A stretch of 64,000 nucleotides of DNA from Bacillota bacterium (GCA_012516125.1 JAAYXB010000011.1:1-64000); one strand, 5' to 3'. Positions 54,445 to 63,483 are shown, counted from the stretch's first letter. Notes: generated by a model not told the origin, from the letters alone. Made by a program: numbers and translations.

Positions 54445-55583
54445 GCATCCGCCACCTCGATCACCAGCCTTGCGGCCCGCTCCAGCGCCCCGGGGGACCC
54501 CAGGGCCGCGCGAGCCCTCGCGAGCTCCTCGATCATCACGCCGGCACACGCTGGGTCATCGAGGAGCCTCAGCGTCTCGCGGGCGATGGCCTCGCCGCTC
54601 GCTTCGTCCTGGAGAAGCTCCGGAACAATGCGCTTTCCCGCGAGGATATTCGGCCACGAGATGTAAGGTATCTTCACGAGAAGCTTCCCCAGCGCCCATG
54701 TGGACCTCGAGACCCTGTACACCACGACCATGGGCGTCCCGACTATGGTCGCCTCGAGCGTGGCCGTGCCCGACGCCACCACGAGCGCGTCCGCAGCAGC
54801 CATACACCGGTGCGCCTGCCCCCGCACCAACCGGACCTGAAGCCCCGAAGCCGCGACTGGCTCGCGAACCGCGTCCTCCGGCACGGTCTCAGCAAGCGGC
54901 AGCACAAAGCCGACCCCGGGCCTGGCCTTCGCGATCCTCGCCGCGCCGTCAAGCATGGGCGGGAGGAGAAGCCTTATCTCCTGGGCACGGCTTCCGGGCA
55001 GGAGGCCCACGACCGTTTCGAGGTCCGGTCCACCAAATCCCAGCTCAGCCCTGGCGGCCCGCCGGTCCGCCGCGGCAGCCGGGCTCACGAGGTCCAGCAG
55101 CGGGTGGCCGATGAACTCCACATCCGCCCCCGCCTCGCGGTACACCTCAGCCTCCAGCGAAAACACCGACGCGACCTTCGTGACGGTCCTGGCGACGCGC
55201 CTTGCGCGGCCCCGCCGCCATGCCCACGCCGTGGGAGCGAAAAGGTACACCGACTTTATGCCCAGATTCGCCGCTGCTCCGGCAAGCCTCATGTTGAACT
55301 CCGGGAAGTCAATGAGCACAAGGCACGACGGCTTCTCCGAGCCGAGCGCGCGCTTCACCCCCGCAAGCACCCCTCGCAGGGCGGCCGCGCTTCGCACCGC
55401 CTCGGCGAGACCCACGGCCGAAAGGCCGGTAGGGTTGAAAAGCAGGCGCACACCGGCTGCCTGCATCAACGTCCCACCCAGCCCGAGAAGGTCAACGTCA
55501 GGGCGCAAGACTTTCAGCTTCTCGGCCAGGCGGGCGCCGTACACGTCGCCGGACGCCTCCCCGGCCACCATCATCACTTTCAA
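54441..55583 (-). CDS. lpxB: Lipid-A-disaccharide synthase
   Basis: 380 residues, family 19 glycosyltransferase that joins UDP-2,3-diacylglucosamine and lipid X. Signatures VAGEASGDVYGARLA, LVLIDFPEFNMRLAGAA, YLFAPTAWAWRRGRARR, FIGHPLLD and VGLLPGSRAQEIRLL are intact. ATG 55583 overlaps the lpxI stop. Peripheral inner-membrane enzyme of the Raetz pathway. Confidence 0.96.
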   Translation of the reverse strand: MKVMMVAGEASGDVYGARLAEKLKVLRPDVDLLGLGGTLMQAAGVRLLFNPTGLSAVGLAEAVRSAAALRGVLAGVKRALGSEKPSCLVLIDFPEFNMRLAGAAANLGIKSVYLFAPTAWAWRRGRARRVARTVTKVASVFSLEAEVYREAGADVEFIGHPLLDLVSPAAAADRRAARAELGFGGPDLETVVGLLPGSRAQEIRLLLPPMLDGAARIAKARPGVGFVLPLAETVPEDAVREPVAASGLQVRLVRGQAHRCMAAADALVVASGTATLEATIVGTPMVVVYRVSRSTWALGKLLVKIPYISWPNILAGKRIVPELLQDEASGEAIARETLRLLDDPACAGVMIEELARARAALGSPGALERAARLVIEVADA

Positions 55584-56416
55584 ACGTCCCCGCCTCTTGT
55601 CCGCGACACCCCGACAACGGCGATCCCCGCTTCATCCGCCAGGGCAATGGTGTCGCGCTTCCTCACTATTATGGTCTTGCCCGCCTCACACGCGAGCACC
55701 CTTGCCTTTGCTTTCCGCATGGCCTCGATCGTGCCGGATCCCACTGCCGGCACATCGAACCTTTCGTCCTGGTCGGGCCAGGACATCTTCACCACGACGC
55801 ACCCGGGAGCAAGCTGCCCGGCGCGCCGTATCATACCGTCCGTACCTTCGGCAGCCTCCACCGCGACCACGGCGCGGTCCCTCACCGCGACGGCCTGTCC
55901 GATCCCGGCCTCGGTCACACGCTTTGCGATCTCCGTCCCGAACCCGATATCTTCCCACTCCGACAGGGACGGGGCGCGGCACCCGAGGACCCCCTCTTGC
56001 GGGACGGCATCGCCCAGGTAGCGTAGCTGGCTCACAAGGGTGATCCCCGCCTCCTCGAGCTTCTCAGCAAAACCGAGGAGGACCTGGACGTCGGTGCGGT
56101 CGCGCCTGCCGCGGGCGACCCTCTCAACTGTCCCGGCCAGCCGGCGGCGCCGAAACCCGTCCGCCCGCCAGACCTTGCCGATCATGACAGCCTCGGTCAC
56201 ACCTTCTTTCATGAGAATAGGCATGATGGAAAGCGCGTCCGCGAGGTCGACACGGTAGACCCTGGCGGCGATGGCTTTCACCGCTGGGTCGAGCCGGTCG
56301 GTGAGGGATATCGCGATGACTTCCATGCCCAGTGCGGAAGCGTTCTCGGCGACGCAGGACGCAAGCTCCCCCTCGCCCGCGATGAGCCCAAGCCTGGACG
56401 ACGCCGCGGCGGTCAT
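55580..56416 (-). CDS. lpxI: UDP-2,3-diacylglucosamine pyrophosphatase LpxI
   Basis: 278 residues, the DUF1009/LpxI family that hydrolyses UDP-2,3-diacylglucosamine to lipid X; it replaces LpxH in many non-proteobacterial diderms. Motifs LGLIAGEGELASCVAENASAL, KEGVTEAVMIGKVWRAD, VKMSWPDQDERFDVPAVGSG and AGIAVVGVSR are typical. It lies between lpxA and lpxB, as in Negativicutes and related lineages. Confidence 0.95.
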   Translation of the reverse strand: MTAAASSRLGLIAGEGELASCVAENASALGMEVIAISLTDRLDPAVKAIAARVYRVDLADALSIMPILMKEGVTEAVMIGKVWRADGFRRRRLAGTVERVARGRRDRTDVQVLLGFAEKLEEAGITLVSQLRYLGDAVPQEGVLGCRAPSLSEWEDIGFGTEIAKRVTEAGIGQAVAVRDRAVVAVEAAEGTDGMIRRAGQLAPGCVVVKMSWPDQDERFDVPAVGSGTIEAMRKAKARVLACEAGKTIIVRKRDTIALADEAGIAVVGVSRTRGGDV

Positions 56417-56432
56417 GGGTCCTGCCAGCCTC

Positions 56433-57272
56433 TCAGTCCTGCGGGGCGCGGGGCTCGCGGGGGTGGCCTGCGATGATGCCCCTCGCGGATGTCTTCAGGA
56501 ACTGCACGAGGTAGTCGATCTCCTCGCTCCCGGAAAGCTCCTGCTCGATCCTGCCGATCGCTTGCGACAGGTTGAGGCCGGACTCATAGAGGATCTTGTA
56601 CGCGCGTCTTACCGCATCGCGCACTTCGGGGAGCGTGCCGTTCCTTCGCATGCCGACGATGTTCACACCGATCACGCGGGCGGGGTTTCCGTCCACCAGC
56701 ATATATGGAGGCACGTCTTTCGTTACCTTCGCCATGCCGCCGATCATGGCCATCTTGCCGATCTTCACGAACTGATGCACCCCGGCCATGCCCCCGACGA
56801 TGGCGTAATCCTCCAGGGTGCAGTGGCCCGCGAGCGCGGCGCCGCCTGTGATGATGGTGTGGCTTCCCACGCGGCAATCGTGGGCGATATGGCCGTACGA
56901 CATCACCATGTTGTTGTCGCCGATTCGCGTCTCCCCGTGGCCTGCGACCGTGCCGCGGCTTACGGTGACGAACTCGCGGAAGACGTTGTTGTCGCCGATG
57001 ACGAGCGTCGTCCTCTCGCCGTTATGCTTGAAGTCCTGCGGCTCTACCCCGATCCTGGCCCCTGACGAGAAAGTGCAGTTCCTGCCGATGGTCGTCGGAC
57101 CCTCTATCACCACGTGGCTTGCGAGCTTGCACCCGTCACCTATCGTAACGTCCTCTCCGATCACGCAGTACGGCCCTATCACGACGTCCTGGCCGATTCT
57201 CGCCGTCGGGTGGATGATGGCGGTCTCATGGATTCTCCTGATCCGAAAACCCGGTGTTTGAGCGGTTCTCAT
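56433..57272 (-). CDS. lpxA: UDP-N-acetylglucosamine acyltransferase
   Basis: 279 residues of left-handed beta-helix: IHETAIIHPTARIGQDVVIG, IGPYCVIGEDVTIGDGCKLA, then the catalytic His in YGHIAHDCRVGSHTIITGG and GMAGVHQFVKIG. First step of lipid A synthesis: transfer of a hydroxyacyl chain from ACP to UDP-GlcNAc. ATG 57272 has GAGGGGG upstream. Downstream of fabZ, upstream of lpxI. Confidence 0.96.
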   Translation of the reverse strand: MRTAQTPGFRIRRIHETAIIHPTARIGQDVVIGPYCVIGEDVTIGDGCKLASHVVIEGPTTIGRNCTFSSGARIGVEPQDFKHNGERTTLVIGDNNVFREFVTVSRGTVAGHGETRIGDNNMVMSYGHIAHDCRVGSHTIITGGAALAGHCTLEDYAIVGGMAGVHQFVKIGKMAMIGGMAKVTKDVPPYMLVDGNPARVIGVNIVGMRRNGTLPEVRDAVRRAYKILYESGLNLSQAIGRIEQELSGSEEIDYLVQFLKTSARGIIAGHPREPRAPQD

Positions 57273-57346
57273 GAGGATGCCCCCTCGAACTCGAAGCCTT
57301 GCTTCCGGCCGGCTGCGACTTCCTCTTACGGAAGCGCCTCATCGCC

Positions 57347-57874
57347 TCACTCGCCTGTCTTGCCAGCCTCGCCTGTCTTGCCAGCCTCGCTTGTCTTGCC
57401 AGCCTCGCTTGCCGGTGAGCCGTTGCCGTTCTCCTTTCCGCCCCGGGCAGCGTCCACCAGAGCAAAGGTCATCTCTGCGTCTGCCACGAGCTTGCCGTCC
57501 ACAAAGGCCGAGCAGGCAGCCCTGCCGAAATCGCCCCTCACCCTGACAAGCTCGGTCTCCAGCCGCAACTGGTCTCCAGGCACAACGGGCCGCCGGAACC
57601 TGGCCCTGTCCACCCCCACAAGATAGGGAACCTTGTCCCGGGTGCTTCCAAGGCCGACCGCTGCGAACGCCGCCACCTGCGCCATGGCCTCCAAGATGAG
57701 CACCCCCGGCATCACAGGGTTCCCGGGAAAGTGGCCCTGGAAGAACTGCTCGTTGATGGTGACGTTCTTGATGCCCACCGCGCGCTTGCCGCGCTCTAGA
57801 TCGGTGATGCGGTCGACCAATAGAAACGGGTATCTGTGGCGCAAAACCTCCTGGATTCCGGCTGAGTCGATCAT
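57347..57874 (-). CDS. fabZ: 3-hydroxyacyl-ACP dehydratase FabZ with a repetitive C-terminal tail
   Basis: 175 residues. Hot-dog fold with HRYPFLLVDRI, the catalytic His and Glu in FQGHFPGNPVMPGVLILEAM, and VGVDRARFRRPVVPGDQL. The normal domain ends near residue 140; then follows a tail of five or so EAGKT(S/G) units, encoded by an 18-bp tandem repeat (57350-57413). Dehydrates 3-hydroxyacyl-ACP, balancing membrane phospholipid against lipid A synthesis. Overlaps lpxC by four bases. Confidence 0.95.
   Translation of the reverse strand: MIDSAGIQEVLRHRYPFLLVDRITDLERGKRAVGIKNVTINEQFFQGHFPGNPVMPGVLILEAMAQVAAFAAVGLGSTRDKVPYLVGVDRARFRRPVVPGDQLRLETELVRVRGDFGRAACSAFVDGKLVADAEMTFALVDAARGGKENGNGSPASEAGKTSEAGKTGEAGKTGE
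57350..57413 (-). repeat. 18-bp tandem repeat at the 3' end of fabZ
   Basis: On the plus strand CTCGCCTGTCTTGCCAGC is repeated three and a half times with few changes, encoding Glu-Ala-Gly-Lys-Thr-Ser/Gly. Unit loss or gain would alter only the tail length. Confidence 0.88.
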
Positions 57875-58767
57875 GATCGGCTATACGCCCCTCCTGTCCC
57901 TTGCGTCCCGCGACGCATCCCGCGCCGGGCCATCCGGGCGATGGCCCTGGCAAGCTCATGGTTCAGCGCGTGCCCCGAGCCGATCCCGATGAAATGGCCC
58001 GAGACCCTGCCGAGAAGCGCGATGTCGCCCAAAAAGTCAAGGGCCTTGTGCCGCGCGGCCTCGTCCGTAAACCTCGCGGGGCCCACGTACCCGTTCTCGC
58101 CAACTATGACGGCCTCATCCGGGGTGGCACCAAGCGCGAGGCCCTTCTCGCGCAGCGTCGCAAGCTCCCACTCGAACCCAACGGTGCGGGCGGGCGCGAT
58201 GTCCCGCTTGAACACCTCGGGAGTGATCTCGAAGTCCACATGCTCCGACCGCATCCCGGGCCTTGCGGCTACGAATGTGAAGCCCACTCGAAGCCCTTCT
58301 CCCTCGCTCGGAAGGGCGATGGCGCACGCCTTATCCCGGACCACCCACGCCGCGGTCCGGACCCGCAGCACCCTGCGCTCGCGCTCAAGTTCGGCGATGC
58401 CCGCCTCTTCGACAAGGTCCACGAAGATGCGCGAGCTTCCGTCACCGAGCGGGATCTCCTCCCCGTCCACTTCTATGAGGGCGTTATCGACTCCCCCCCA
58501 GAGGACGGCGGCGAGAAGGTGCTCGACCGTGAGCACAGCGACGCCGTCTCGCACAAGCCCGGTTGCGCGATGCGACATCCCGGCGAACTCCACGCTTGCT
58601 GGGATGGTTACAGGTCGCGGGAGGTCGCACCGAACGAACACGATGCCAGTCCCGCTCGGCGCAGGACGGATGGTAACCCGCGACGGCCTGCCCGTATGAA
58701 GGCCCCGCCCATCGTACGAGACGGGCCTCGCCACCGTGGTCTCGCGCTCAAGCGGCCGCGCCGCCAA
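57871..58767 (-). CDS. lpxC: UDP-3-O-acyl-N-acetylglucosamine deacetylase
   Basis: About 298 residues. Zinc-dependent committed step of lipid A synthesis. TTVARPVSYDGRGLHTGRPS starts the domain, LTVEHLLAAVLWGGVDNALI has the first zinc His, and KALDFLGDIALLGRVSGHFI with GSGHALNHELARAI carries the second His and the Asp. TTG 58767 is chosen because GAGGTGG precedes it and the next start inside would cut the first strand; GTG 58734 is the alternative. The rest of the open frame to 58947 is Arg-rich and not family-like. Head of the lpxC-fabZ-lpxA-lpxI-lpxB run. Confidence 0.95.
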   Translation of the reverse strand: MAARPLERETTVARPVSYDGRGLHTGRPSRVTIRPAPSGTGIVFVRCDLPRPVTIPASVEFAGMSHRATGLVRDGVAVLTVEHLLAAVLWGGVDNALIEVDGEEIPLGDGSSRIFVDLVEEAGIAELERERRVLRVRTAAWVVRDKACAIALPSEGEGLRVGFTFVAARPGMRSEHVDFEITPEVFKRDIAPARTVGFEWELATLREKGLALGATPDEAVIVGENGYVGPARFTDEAARHKALDFLGDIALLGRVSGHFIGIGSGHALNHELARAIARMARRGMRRGTQGTGGAYSRS

Positions 58768-58953
58768 ACCCCGCCACCTCTTCCGCCACCTCTTCTCGGC
58801 AGTTAAGACGATAGTTCTACATCGGCGCCGGATTCCCTGCCTGCCGCGCGGCGCGGCGCACCGTGACCGCCTCCCGAAGACTGGCGCCTGCTCGCGGCCT
58901 TCGGAGAACTGTCGCCTGCCCGCCTCCCTCCTCCGGAGCACGCTCACAGCCTT

Positions 58954-59703
58954 TCACAGCTGAAGCAGCCTGCGGTATTTTCTGCCAATCTCCGACCTCG
59001 GGTTCGCGAAAACTTCTTCGGGGCGACCCTCTTCGGCGACCGCTCCGCGTTCCAGCAGCACCAAGCGGTCCGCCGCGCGAAGGGCGAACCTCATCTCGTG
59101 GGTGACGATGACCATGGCGGTATCCCTGGCCGTTGCCAGGTCCTCCATGACGTCCAGAACCTCTCCGACAAGGATCGGGTCAAGGGATGCGGTAGGCTCG
59201 TCCCACAGCATGAGGACGGGCTCAGGCGCAAGGGCCCTCGCGATGCCGACGCGCTGGGCTTCGCCGCCCGATAGCTCTCCCGGCCTCCGGCACGCGACGG
59301 CGCCGGAAAGCCCCACGCGCTCGAGCGCCCGCCGCGCTCTCTCGCGAGCCTCCCCCGGCGCCATGCCCGCTGCGACCAGCGGGAGGGCGACGTTGTCGAG
59401 GGCGGAGAGCCTGGCGATGAGGTTGAAGCGCTGAAACACGAAGCCGATCTTCCTCCGGACTTCGAGAAGCTCGAGGTATGGAAGGGTGACGATGTCGCGC
59501 GACTCGAAGGTGATGCGCCCCGCGTCGGGCTCGGCAAGCCGCACGATGCACCGGAGAAGGGTGGACTTGCCGCAGCCGCTTGGGCCTGTAACGACGACCG
59601 TCTCGCCCGGCGCGACGTGGAGATCGACCCCGGCGAGGGCGCACGTCTTCCCGTACCTCTTGAGGAGGCCTTCAACGGTGAGGATGGGGTTGGTAGCCCT
59701 CAT
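58954..59703 (-). CDS. ABC transporter ATPase of the polar amino acid (GlnQ) type
   Basis: 249 residues. Walker A TGPSGCGKSTLLRC, Q-loop FVFQRFNLIARLSALDNV, signature LSGGEAQRVGIARALA, Walker B VLMLWDEPTASLD and H-loop IVTHEMRFALRAADR. The family pattern matches PAAT ATPases (GlnQ/HisP). Its start overlaps the stop of the large permease gene by four bases, so the two make one transporter. No substrate-binding protein gene is adjacent. The location just before lpxC in the LPS cluster suggests an envelope substrate instead of an amino acid (inference). Confidence 0.9.
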   Translation of the reverse strand: MRATNPILTVEGLLKRYGKTCALAGVDLHVAPGETVVVTGPSGCGKSTLLRCIVRLAEPDAGRITFESRDIVTLPYLELLEVRRKIGFVFQRFNLIARLSALDNVALPLVAAGMAPGEARERARRALERVGLSGAVACRRPGELSGGEAQRVGIARALAPEPVLMLWDEPTASLDPILVGEVLDVMEDLATARDTAMVIVTHEMRFALRAADRLVLLERGAVAEEGRPEEVFANPRSEIGRKYRRLLQL

Positions 59704-62540
59704 CTCGCCATCCCCTTCAGCATGATTTTCCTGCGGTTCAGGAGAGCAAGTATCCCCGGCCTCGAGGACGGCACGACGATTTCCCGCATGACGTCGGTGT
59801 AGGTCAGCCCCATGGCGATTCCAGCAGTGATCTCATCGCTGGAAGCAGGGCTTATCCTCTCGCTCTCGACCGATACGAGGTAGCCCAGGACCGCCCCAAT
59901 GGCTGCCATGTGCCAGACCCCAAGGTGTGGCACCTCCGCGCCCGAGACCACAAAAACCGGCACCAGGATGGCGGCGCCCATCGCCATGGCATAGGCAGAG
60001 CCTGCGTCGAACAGGCTGGCGAAGATGCGGTGAGCGCGGCCGCCACTGCGCCACTGCGCCGCCCTCTCGCGCCGCAACTCCCTGATGGCGCTCACAATGG
60101 CCGCGTGGTCCAGCACGAGCACGAGAAGGGTGAATATCACCGACACGAGGGCTGCCACGGTGGACCTGGCCTCGCGGAGAACCCTGTAGACCTCGCTCCT
60201 CACCCCCGGCTCAACGATGCCGACAGGGCTCACGTATACGCGGACGCCCGCGCCGAACCTCCTGGCCGCCGCCTTCCGGGCTGCTTCCCGGTCCACGCTG
60301 CGGTCAACCAGAATCTGGAGGCTTTCGCCCGGTATTACCTCGCCGCCGATGTAGCGGTCGATGAGGCGGATGGACCGCCCAACCTCTTCGTCCTTTAGAT
60401 TTGGCAGCGATGCCTTGATGTATTCGAGTTCCCGGATTATGGCACCCGTGTCGATTGAGCGGATGGCGCCCAGGTCCTTCGAGACCTCGCGAACCTGTGC
60501 CTGCATTCCGGTTACGTCCAAGTCCTGAAGCTGCGCGAGTACCGTGTTTGTGGCCTCAAGCATGTCCGACACGACGGCCCCGGCGCGACCACTCGCGAGG
60601 AGCGCCCTTATGCCTGACACGCGCCCGGCGAGGCCCGAAAGCGTGGACTTCCACTTCGCAAGCTCCGTCGCGGCGGGACTTGCCCGGCGCACGAACTCGT
60701 CGATGGCCCTGGCCCTCTCGACGGCCTTCACGCCTGCAAGGTCGAGCGCGGCCCGCAGGGCAGCAACCCTGTCGCGGACGGCAGGGGGTAGCTCGCCGTC
60801 GCCGGTCGCTGTATCCTCCGCAAGAAGGTCGCCTGTGGACGAAAGCATGGACAACACCTCCTTCGCCCGGGACTCGAAGGAACCTATCTCGCCGAGAGCC
60901 GACTCCAGGGAGTCCACAGCGCCGATGGCATCGCGAAGGGCCTTCTCCACGGCCGCCGCCTCCCGCCAGCCCAGCGTGCTGTCCTGGGATGCGCCCAGGG
61001 CGTCGGATGCTTTCTCGAGCGCCCTCTGGACGTCAACGAGCCGCCCGACGGTCCTGTCGTACATACCCAGTATGTCCAGGGCCGAAAGCGAGGCCTGGTA
61101 TGCATCCTCCCGGAACGTCTCGAACTCGCGGAGCAGGCGGACGCTCTCGTCCACCATGTATGCCAGCCTCTTGCTTTCACTTGTGACATAAGCGGTGCCG
61201 ATGCGTCTCTGCGGACGCCCGTTGGAATCGGCAAGGTGCGCGGCGACCGGCGGGGTGCGATAGGCGCCCACGTCGTCGGCGATGGTGACAGACCCGCCCT
61301 TCGCCTGCGCGCTCGCCGGGGACGCCCCTTGTCCGGGCCCAGGTTCAGGTCCAGGTTCAGTTTCAGGTCCAGGTCCAGGTCCAGGTCCAAGCCCCGCCGT
61401 CCGCCCCGGCACCGGCTGGGCCAGCTTGAAGCCGAGGGTGTCGGTGTCCCCCTCTATGACGATCCCCGTGGCCTTGCTGCCGGAGATCTCCTCCACCTGA
61501 ACAAGGACGCCGCCCCCTGCCCCGGCTCCCTGTGACGTGCCCCGCGAAGCCGCCTCAACTGATGCGCCTCTCTCGAGCCTTTTCCCGTCCGCTGCCGCCG
61601 GTGCGGCTGCTCGCGCCGACGCCGACGCCGATGCCGATGCCGATGCCGAGCCCGAAGCGGAAGCCGAAGTCGACGATGGTGACGCAGGCGCAGGCGCCTC
61701 GAGAAACACAAGGTCTCCCGGGTGAAGCGGAGCTTCGGAGTCGAGGGATATGGTAACCCGGGCGGCATAGTGCTCGAGGAACCGCTTCATCTCGGTGAGG
61801 GTGGCGGTGAGGTCGGCAAGGTCAGAGCCTGCGCCGTGGCGCGTGATGTCGCGAGCAAGCCCCGCTCCCGCTCCAGCGGAGGATGCGAGGTCGTCCGCGA
61901 AGGCCTGGCCCGCGGCCACAGAGTCCTCAAGCTCCTGGCCAATGGGGAACCTGACCTCGACGACGCGGTAGCGATCGAGCAGGTCCCGAAGGGCATCGGA
62001 GGTCCGCCTGATGTCGGCGACGGAATGGAGCACCACGGCTATGCTGCCGCCGTCCCGAAAGCAGAACCTCACGCCGGGAAGCTTCTCCACCTGGCCCATG
62101 AGGAAGTAGAACGCCCCCGGCTCGATGCCGGACACGCTGAGCCGCGGTTCGATTATGAACGTCACGCCGCTCGCCCCCGGCACATCGCTGAGCGCGCGGG
62201 CGAGGCCCTCGAGTCCTGCGCGGCTGCGCAGCCTGTCAGGAAGGGATATGAAGAAGTTGGCCCGTCCGACCACGGTAGGGCCTTCCCTGACACGCGCGCC
62301 CGCGTACGATGAGGAGAGCACCTTGGCGATCTCTGAGCGCGCGGCATCGTGGGCCTCCTGTCTTACGTGCAGGATGAGATCGTACTCGCCGAGGTCGCCG
62401 AGGACGCCGGTGACCTGTTTGCTGAGGTATGTATCGACCGCGCGGGCGACGCCGCCGGATATGGCGGCGCCGAGAAGCACGGTCACGACGAGGGCGACGA
62501 GGATGTCCCTCCCAAAGCCCTCCCTTACCATCGCAAGCAT
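59700..62540 (-). CDS. Large ABC permease: N-terminal anchor, giant periplasmic region, C-terminal EAA-loop helices
   Basis: About 946 residues. One helix near the N-terminus (ILVALVVTVLLGAAISGGVA), about 740 residues predicted to lie outside, with helical stretches such as SLESALGEIGSFESRAKEVL, then several C-terminal helices (VAALVSVIFTLLVLVLD, AYAMAMGAAILVPVFVVSG, GVWHMAAIGAVLGYLVSV). The last 42 residues read TAGIAMGLTYTDVMREIVVP, which fits the EAA-x3-G-x9-I-x-LP loop that contacts ABC ATPases. Two low-complexity inserts (Ser-Ala runs, Gly-Pro runs) lie in the outer region. Topology resembles MacB/FtsX-type exporters, yet the EAA loop is an importer feature. I do not recognise a named family. 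The start ATG 62540 is likely; a GTG 15 bp upstream is possible. Confidence 0.78.
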   Translation of the reverse strand: MLAMVREGFGRDILVALVVTVLLGAAISGGVARAVDTYLSKQVTGVLGDLGEYDLILHVRQEAHDAARSEIAKVLSSSYAGARVREGPTVVGRANFFISLPDRLRSRAGLEGLARALSDVPGASGVTFIIEPRLSVSGIEPGAFYFLMGQVEKLPGVRFCFRDGGSIAVVLHSVADIRRTSDALRDLLDRYRVVEVRFPIGQELEDSVAAGQAFADDLASSAGAGAGLARDITRHGAGSDLADLTATLTEMKRFLEHYAARVTISLDSEAPLHPGDLVFLEAPAPASPSSTSASASGSASASASASASARAAAPAAADGKRLERGASVEAASRGTSQGAGAGGGVLVQVEEISGSKATGIVIEGDTDTLGFKLAQPVPGRTAGLGPGPGPGPETEPGPEPGPGQGASPASAQAKGGSVTIADDVGAYRTPPVAAHLADSNGRPQRRIGTAYVTSESKRLAYMVDESVRLLREFETFREDAYQASLSALDILGMYDRTVGRLVDVQRALEKASDALGASQDSTLGWREAAAVEKALRDAIGAVDSLESALGEIGSFESRAKEVLSMLSSTGDLLAEDTATGDGELPPAVRDRVAALRAALDLAGVKAVERARAIDEFVRRASPAATELAKWKSTLSGLAGRVSGIRALLASGRAGAVVSDMLEATNTVLAQLQDLDVTGMQAQVREVSKDLGAIRSIDTGAIIRELEYIKASLPNLKDEEVGRSIRLIDRYIGGEVIPGESLQILVDRSVDREAARKAAARRFGAGVRVYVSPVGIVEPGVRSEVYRVLREARSTVAALVSVIFTLLVLVLDHAAIVSAIRELRRERAAQWRSGGRAHRIFASLFDAGSAYAMAMGAAILVPVFVVSGAEVPHLGVWHMAAIGAVLGYLVSVESERISPASSDEITAGIAMGLTYTDVMREIVVPSSRPGILALLNRRKIMLKGMAR

Positions 62541-62605
62541 GGGCCCGCCCCCCACGTTCGCTTCCCACGTATGGGTGCCGGGCGAAGCCCGGCCGCCCTT
62601 ACCCG

Positions 62606-62640
62606 ATTATAACACAGCAGCTAGATGGCGGGCCGGCCGA
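62606..62640 (-). promoter_or_regulatory. Extended -10 promoter ahead of the permease-ATPase-lpx operon
   Basis: On the minus strand TGTTATAAT (-10 TATAAT at 62606-62611 with an upstream TGn) lies about 65 bp before the permease start. The -35 region is GC-rich and poor. It could drive the whole permease, ATPase and lpx run. Confidence 0.5.
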
Positions 62641-62724
62641 AGTGCTGCCTTCTATAGCAAAGGATGCCAGGAACAACGTACGGTGGGGAGCCGCGTGCAA
62701 CGATTGCGGCCCCAAAGGGTCGCC

Positions 62725-63483
62725 TCAGCGCTTTTCCTCCTCTTCCACCTCAAACTCCAGGGTGACCTTGTCAAGGGCCTCAATGTGGTCGCGGTCGGTG
62801 CGGAAGAGCAGCTTTCCGCATTTCACCGTCTCTTCGTTCTTGCCCTTCGCGAAGACGTTGCCTTCCAGTATCGCGAGCCTGTCCTTCTCGGTGTAAGTGG
62901 CGCGCTCAGCACGGGCGAAGGTGTTCCCACGCCTCATCTCCACGTTGCCGGAGGCCACAAACCCGCGCGTGCTCGTGTTGAGCTCCATCCGGTCGCACGT
63001 GACGACGACCCGCTCCTTGCCGGCCGAACCGCCTGCACTCCCCGCGCCGCCCGCGCCTCCGGAGACGGCCCCAGCGCCGGCTCCGCCTGCGCCCCCGGAT
63101 TTCTCCTCGTCCTTGGTGAGGGTGACGCCGCCCTCGACGACCACCCGCTTCTCGCTGATGTACGCGGTGAGCACCTCGCCGGTGAGAGTGATGTCCGGCT
63201 GCACGAGCGTCACGTTCCCGGTGATGGTGGCGACTTTCCTTCCCTTGACCTCGGCCCAGTCCGCCGTGATGACCACGTCAGAATACGCGATCCTGACGTT
63301 CCCTTCGAAGACCGTTACGTCAGCATCGAAGTCGATGGTAACCCTCTTCTCGGCGGTCACCACCACCTTCTCCTTCGCGGCCCAGGCCCCGGGCGCTAGC
63401 AGTGCTATAGCGGTGAGCGTGATCGCGAGAGCGATCCTCACCCTGCCAGCCCCGACCATCGCTTCGCGTGCGTATCCACTCAC
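62725..63483 (-). CDS. LptA/OstA-like exported protein, second copy
   Basis: About 252 residues with a signal peptide (IALAITLTAIALLAPGAWAA) and two OstA-like beta-taco segments: VTIDFDADVTVFEGNVRIAY and GKERVVVTCDRMELNTSTRG, separated by a Gly/Ala-rich spacer (SGGAGGAGAGAVSGGAGG). Probably part of the periplasmic LPS bridge, a paralogue of the LptA at 47.3 kb. GTG 63483 has GGGAGG upstream; an ATG at 63501 is possible. The preceding gene is LptC-like. Confidence 0.82.
   Translation of the reverse strand: MSGYAREAMVGAGRVRIALAITLTAIALLAPGAWAAKEKVVVTAEKRVTIDFDADVTVFEGNVRIAYSDVVITADWAEVKGRKVATITGNVTLVQPDITLTGEVLTAYISEKRVVVEGGVTLTKDEEKSGGAGGAGAGAVSGGAGGAGSAGGSAGKERVVVTCDRMELNTSTRGFVASGNVEMRRGNTFARAERATYTEKDRLAILEGNVFAKGKNEETVKCGKLLFRTDRDHIEALDKVTLEFEVEEEEKR

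Noticed and set aside
54336-56021. Long plus-strand frame opposite lpxB/lpxI
   Set aside because: Antisense to conserved genes; Arg/Pro-rich composition is the mirror of GC-rich coding sequence.
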